A stretch of 64,000 nt of DNA from an uncultured Paraburkholderia sp. Its GTDB lineage: Bacteria; Pseudomonadota; Gammaproteobacteria; Burkholderiales; Burkholderiaceae. Position numbers and translations under genes: made by a program. The notes below the pieces were generated by a model that worked only from the letters and a program-made list of their open reading frames with translations, was not told the origin of the DNA and did no database searches. Numbering within the stretch: position 1 is the first letter of the stretch; every line of letters begins with the position of its first letter. The stretch is from assembly GCA_940746715.1 (NCBI GenBank), contig CALNWN010000005.1:124001-188000 (forward strand). The letters are read 5' to 3'. Of this stretch, positions 60,079 to 64,000 are shown piece after piece.

Positions 60079-60490
60079 TAAGGTTCCTTTCTGAGTTTAG
60101 GTTGACACGAACAGCGCGAACGCGCCGATTATACGTGCGCGCCGCGCCGTCGAGCAGCTGGGGCTCCGGAGCCCCTCCGGATCGAAAGCGCCGGACAGCG
60201 AGTGTCCGTCGGCCGTGCTGCCGCTCCCTTCGCGGCGCTTGCTATGATAGCGCAGCACAAACCCAATCAGGACAAGGGTTTCGAAGAATTACGCGGTTTT
60301 GGAACAGATACAGCAAGGAAACGGCACTTTTTGCTGATCCGCCCTGGCTGGCAAACCCGAAACCCAGTGTGGACGGGGCTTTGACGTTGGTTTTTGCCAA
60401 CGCTCGGCGCGTCTTTTTCGCCGCCCGGCGAGCCGCGCGCGCTGGCGGTAACGTTGCACCCGCATTCCGGGGCGTCACTTTGCGTCGCGC
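60079..60490. other. Divergent intergenic region hupB / mnmC
   Basis: There is no gene of note in this 412-nt stretch. A TATGAT at about 60243 could be a -10 element for mnmC, but no matching -35 hexamer is clear. Confidence 0.35.
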
Positions 60491-62482
60491 ATGACCGATC
60501 CGCTGATCCCAGCCGTGCTCTCGTTCCGGGACAACGGCACGCCTTTTTCGCCGCTCTACGACGACATCTATCACAGCGCCGTCGGGGCGCTCGAGCAGGC
60601 TCATTACGTTTTCCTGCGCGGCAACGCGCTGCCCGAACGCTGGCACGGCCGGCGCGTCTTCACCGTGCTCGAGACGGGCTTCGGCATGGGCATCAACTTT
60701 CTGATGACGTGGGCCGCATGGCGGGCGGACTCGTCGCGCTGCGAGCGGCTTCATTTCGTTTCGACGGAAAAGCATCCCTTCGCGCTCGCCGATCTGCGGC
60801 GGGCCTACGCCGCGATCCTCTCCGATCCGGCAATCGCCGCGCTTGCCGACACGCTGGCGAGCGAATGGCCGATGCTCGTGCCGGGCACGCATCGGCTGGA
60901 ATTCGACGAAGGGCGCGTCGTGCTCACGCTGGTTTTCGCCGACGCGCAGCAGAGCTTGCCGAACCTCAGGCTGCGCGCGGACGCGTTTTATCTGGACGGT
61001 TTCGCGCCTGCCAAAAATCCCGAGCTGTGGACGCCCGCTGTCTTCAAGTCGCTTGCGCGGCTGGCGGGCGAGGGCGCGACATTCGCCACTTACAGCAGCG
61101 CCGGCGACATCAAGCGCGCTGACGCAGGCCGGCTTCGAGTACAGAAAGGTGGACGGCTTCGGCTGGAAACGCGCGATGCTGGTCGGCCATTTCGCGCCGC
61201 GCTGGCGCGTGCGCCGTCATGAGCCACCCGTGGCGCTCGGACCGCTCGCGCCCGGCGAACGGCCCGCGGTGGTGATCGGCGCCGGCCTCGCGGGATGCGC
61301 GCTCACAGAGCGGCTCGCGGCGCGCGGCTGGCGCGTGACTTTGCTGGAACGGCATGCGTCGGTTGCGCAGGATGCATCGGGCAATCCGGCCGGCGTCTTC
61401 CACCCGATGATCTCGCGCGACGACAGCGTCGCCTCGCGCGTCACGCGCGCGGGCTTTCTGTACGCGCTCAGGCGCTGGGCGGCATTGGAACGGCTCGGCC
61501 ACGCGCCGAAGCGCGGCGGCCCAGGTCTTTTGCAGATCGCCGAAAACGAAGACGAAGCGCGCGATGAGCGAAGCCATCGCGGCGTTGTGCTACCCGCCGG
61601 AGTTCGTCAACCTCGTCTCCGCCGACGACGCCCAGAAACTCGCCGGTACGCCGCTCGCGTGCGGCGGCTGGTTTTTCCCGCACGGCAGCTGGATCGACCC
61701 GGCGTCGCTCTGCGCCGCCCAGTGCGCTGCCGCCGGCGGCCTGCTCGAGCGGCGCTTCGGCGTGAACGTCGCGCGCATCGAGCATTCCGGCGATCAGTGG
61801 ACGGTGTTCGACACGGCGGGCGAGGCGCTCGCGCGCGCCGGTCGTGATTGTCGCGAGCGCTCACGAGGCCGCGCGCGTTGCCGGCTTGCGCCATGCGCCG
61901 ACGCGCAGCATCCGCGGCCAGCTCACCTTGCTGCCGCCGGGCGCCGCGCCGTCGCTGTCGTTGCCCGTGATCGGCGAAGGTTATGCGATACCGCTGCCCG
62001 ACGGCGTCACGCTGACGGGCGCCACTTATGAGCTCGACGACGTGGAGACGTCGCTTCGTCCAGCGGGTCATCTGGAAAACATCGAGCGCGTCGCGCAGAT
62101 GCTGCCTGCGTTTGCGCGCTCGGCCGCTTATCTCGATCACCCGGATCACGCCGATGCCGCGGCCGTCACGGGCCGCGTCGCGTTCCGCTGCGTGACGAGC
62201 GACCGCATGCCGATGATCGGCAACATCGCCGACGAAACACTCGCCGCGCGCGACGCCGAACGCTTGCGCGGTGCATGGTCGCTGGATCTGCCGCGTGCGC
62301 CGGGGTTCCACAGCGCATTCGCCTACGGTTCGCGCGGTCTCGTGTGGGCGGCGCTCGGCGCGGAACTGATCGCTTCGCAGATCGAAGGCGAGCCGTGGCC
62401 GCTCGAACGTGATCTAGCCGAAGGCATCGACCCTGCGCGGTTTCTGCTGCGCGCTTTGCGGCAGGGAAGCGTCGTCGGTTAA
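60491..62482 (+). pseudogene. mnmC: Bifunctional tRNA U34 methyltransferase/oxidoreductase, frameshifted at three points
   Basis: The N-terminal methyltransferase half has FTVLETGFGMGINFLMTWAA and RADAFYLDGFAPAKNPELWT. After AGDIKRA (about 61118) the frame is lost. It resumes as LTQAGFEYRKVDGFGWKRAM and the FAD-binding domain VVIGAGLAGCALTERLAARG, breaks again near 61560 (MSEAIAALCYPPEFVNLVSA) and near 61838 (VVIVASAHEAARVAGLRHAP), then runs to the stop at 62482 with TSDRMPMIGNIADETLA. MnmC completes the mnm5 side chain started by MnmEG. All three lesions are single-base changes in GC runs. It is not functional as read. Confidence 0.85.
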
Positions 62483-63355
62483 CCGGCTGCAGCGTGCGCC
62501 GCGGTTATCCACCGCAAATTGTGGATAACCGCGCTGTTTACCGCTGCAACTCGTGTGGAACCGTTGTGGACGTAAACGGGGTAACTCGAACGCCGCAAAA
62601 TTTCGCCAAAAGTTACCCGCGTATACGAGTCGTCGCCGCACACGCTGTGCGTGCGGTTATGAAGTCTGCAAAGTGCTGATTCGCTTCGGTAAACAGCGGT
62701 TATCCACAGAAAAGCGGGCAGCTTGTTAACTGCTACTACGTATACATACAGTAAACGCGTAAACAGCAAGGCCTGAGCGATACAGTGCGCCACCGCACAG
62801 ATCACGCGACGCCTGAAACCCTCGTGCTAAGTGCTGTCCTGAAAAACACATGCGAGCGGTGCACACTTCTCCTAGGTTCACCGACTGCGCTCGCGCAACA
62901 GGCCGGCAATGCCTGCGCGGTCGGCCGATAAAACGGGTGGTTTTTCCGCATCTCACGAAGATAAAGTACTTTTTGCCGTTTTGCCTGCATGTTCGTGTGT
63001 TTTCGGTTGAAGCCGAAAAAGCTATGGCACAATCGCCGTTCTTTTCCGCGTGGTGCCTCGCCTCAGGCGGTACCCGCTGCTACGGAACAGTGCCGTTCAA
63101 TCAGACTCTGATTCAACGTCGACGGCGTTCTTTCACCGTGCCGTGCCGGCTGCGATGGCCGCACCCCTGAATGCGTCGGGATCCTTGCGACTGCGGCGCG
63201 TTCGAATCATCCGATCGTTGAAAACTCGCAACGTGGATCACGCGAAGCGATGAACGCCAGTGGAACGTCTCGTGCGTCCACCCACTCGCCGGTGTTCGCG
63301 CCGGCTCACGCTGGTTCGTGTCATCTGCCGTTGCTGCAAAGGAGAACCCATAACG
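62483..63355. other. Putative chromosomal origin of replication (oriC)
   Basis: This 873-nt gene-free stretch has two perfect DnaA boxes, TTATCCACA at 62700-62708 and its complement at 62520-62528. A near-match TTATCCACC lies at 62505-62513. Each perfect box is joined to a GGTAAACAGC element. An AT-rich patch with further GTAAAC copies follows (about 62720-62770). Neighbouring replication genes dnaA, dnaN and gyrB and most of the gsp cluster are transcribed leftward, away from here. The dnaA-rpmH spacer has only one box. The right part (62950-63355) is a leader region of the antiporter gene. Confidence 0.6.
62520..62708. repeat. Inverted DnaA-box/GTAAAC modules
   Basis: GGTAAACAGC, a short spacer and GGTTATCCACA occur on the minus strand (62543-62520, with an extra GC) and on the plus strand (62688-62708). 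Further GTAAAC copies lie at 62572, 62751 and 62759. The repeated module suggests a cooperating initiator or accessory-protein site. Confidence 0.6.
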
Positions 63356-64000
63356 ATGAATTCGGCGTTTTCATTTTTTCCAGCCTGCCCGCTCGCACCC
63401 GACGCCATCTTTTGGGCTGGTCTCGCCTTGCTCGCTGCGGGCTTGTGCGGCGAGCTGTGCTATCGCGCGTGGCGTTTGCCGCGCATTTCCGGCTACGCGG
63501 TCATCGGACTGATTGCCGGCGCGGCCGGTTCGGGCGTGATCGACGCCGATTCGGCCAAGGCCGCGCGGCCCCTGCTCGATGTCGCGCTCGGCCTGCTGCT
63601 GTTCGAACTCGGCAGCCGGCTCGATCTGCGCTGGATCCGCCGTAACCCCTGGCTTGTGATGTCGAGCGTCGCCGAAGCCACGCTCACGTTCGTGCTGGTC
63701 TTGCCGGTGTTGCTGTTCCTGAACGTCCCGCTGATGGTCGCAACGGTGCTCGCCGCCATTGCCATGGCGACTTCGCCCGCCATGGTGATCCAGCTCAAGA
63801 CCGAGCTTCGCGCAGAGGGCCAGGTCACGCAGCGTCTTTTGACGCTCACCGCCTTGAACAGCATGTATGCGGTCGTGATCGAAAAGCTCGTGTCGAGCTG
63901 GCTGCATCAGGAAGCGTACGGCAACGTGTTCGCGACCATTCTCCAGCCGCTTTATCTGCTGGTCGGCTCGCTCGTGCTTGCGTATCTGCTGGCGCGCACC
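63356..64000 (+). CDS. Kef/CPA2-type cation:proton antiporter, partial
   Basis: The ATG at 63356 follows AAGGAG (about 11 nt). The 215 codons in the window, with no stop, read MNSAFSFFPACPLAPDAIFW. Several hydrophobic segments follow (GLALLAAGLCGELCYRAWRL), then RISGYAVIGLIAGAAGSGVI, LGLLLFELGSRLDLRWIRRN and AAIAMATSPAMVIQLKTELR, typical of the CPA2 N-terminal transmembrane region. It exchanges monovalent cations for protons across the inner membrane. The C-terminal part lies beyond the window, so presence of a TrkA-N domain is unknown. Confidence 0.8.
   Translation, partial: MNSAFSFFPACPLAPDAIFWAGLALLAAGLCGELCYRAWRLPRISGYAVIGLIAGAAGSGVIDADSAKAARPLLDVALGLLLFELGSRLDLRWIRRNPWLVMSSVAEATLTFVLVLPVLLFLNVPLMVATVLAAIAMATSPAMVIQLKTELRAEGQVTQRLLTLTALNSMYAVVIEKLVSSWLHQEAYGNVFATILQPLYLLVGSLVLAYLLART

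Overview
The window is a piece of a high-GC betaproteobacterial chromosome. It most resembles Burkholderia sensu lato (Paraburkholderia or Caballeronia type), judged from the gene order gyrB-dnaN-dnaA / rpmH-rnpA-yidD-yidC-mnmE, a Burkholderia-type type II secretion (gsp) cluster with gspC inverted, and an araFGH / semialdehyde dehydrogenase cluster. I infer that it lies close to the origin of chromosome 1. The likely oriC is the gene-free stretch at about 62.5-63.3 kb, which carries consensus DnaA boxes.

Layout. (1) 0.15-11.5 kb is a mobile, partly decayed island. It holds a truncated serine recombinase joined in frame to a MmeI-like DNA methyltransferase, a BrnT toxin, a SF2 helicase whose start is a BrnA-like antitoxin segment, and a GIY-YIG nuclease. 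On the other strand are a broken phosphoribosyltransferase-like conflict gene with a broken partner, and a broken tyrosine integrase next to a tRNA-like fragment. (2) 11.9-22.8 kb is the replication, RNase P, membrane insertion and tRNA modification core. (3) 22.8-24.2 kb is an integrase relic abutting the 3' end of mnmE, a known island attachment site. (4) 24.5-34.3 kb is an L-arabinose uptake/oxidation cluster in decay: araF intact, araG and araH frameshifted, an IlvD-like start fused to a pyruvate dehydrogenase E1 gene, and a semialdehyde dehydrogenase with Ser in place of the catalytic Cys. A divergent LysR gene is frameshifted near its end. (5) 34.4-39.9 kb holds yaeQ, a deleted VOC gene, a candidate small RNA, ada-alkA, a structured element and gshA. 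(6) 40.1-45.2 kb holds a lipoprotein, an EmrB-type exporter without its EmrA partner, a broken marR and a broken nodT. (7) 45.2-57.2 kb is a complete, intact type II secretion cluster. (8) 57.7-64 kb holds a lytic transglycosylase, a CobW-type GTPase, HU, a broken mnmC, the probable oriC, and the start of a Kef/CPA2 antiporter.

Frameshifts, nonsense changes, tandem duplications and deletion fusions are common in island, catabolic and regulatory genes. None is seen in the replication, RNase P, YidC, MnmE, GshA or secretion genes. That skew argues for real erosion, as in host-restricted Burkholderia relatives, more than random sequencing error, although some single-base indels in GC or A/T runs could be errors.

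The most novel candidates are the methyltransferase/helicase/GIY-YIG module with an embedded BrnT-BrnA unit, a roughly 65-nt minus-strand RNA with two anti-Shine-Dalgarno motifs, a structured antisense-RNA-like element between alkA and gshA, and a repeated GTAAAC/DnaA-box module at the putative oriC.
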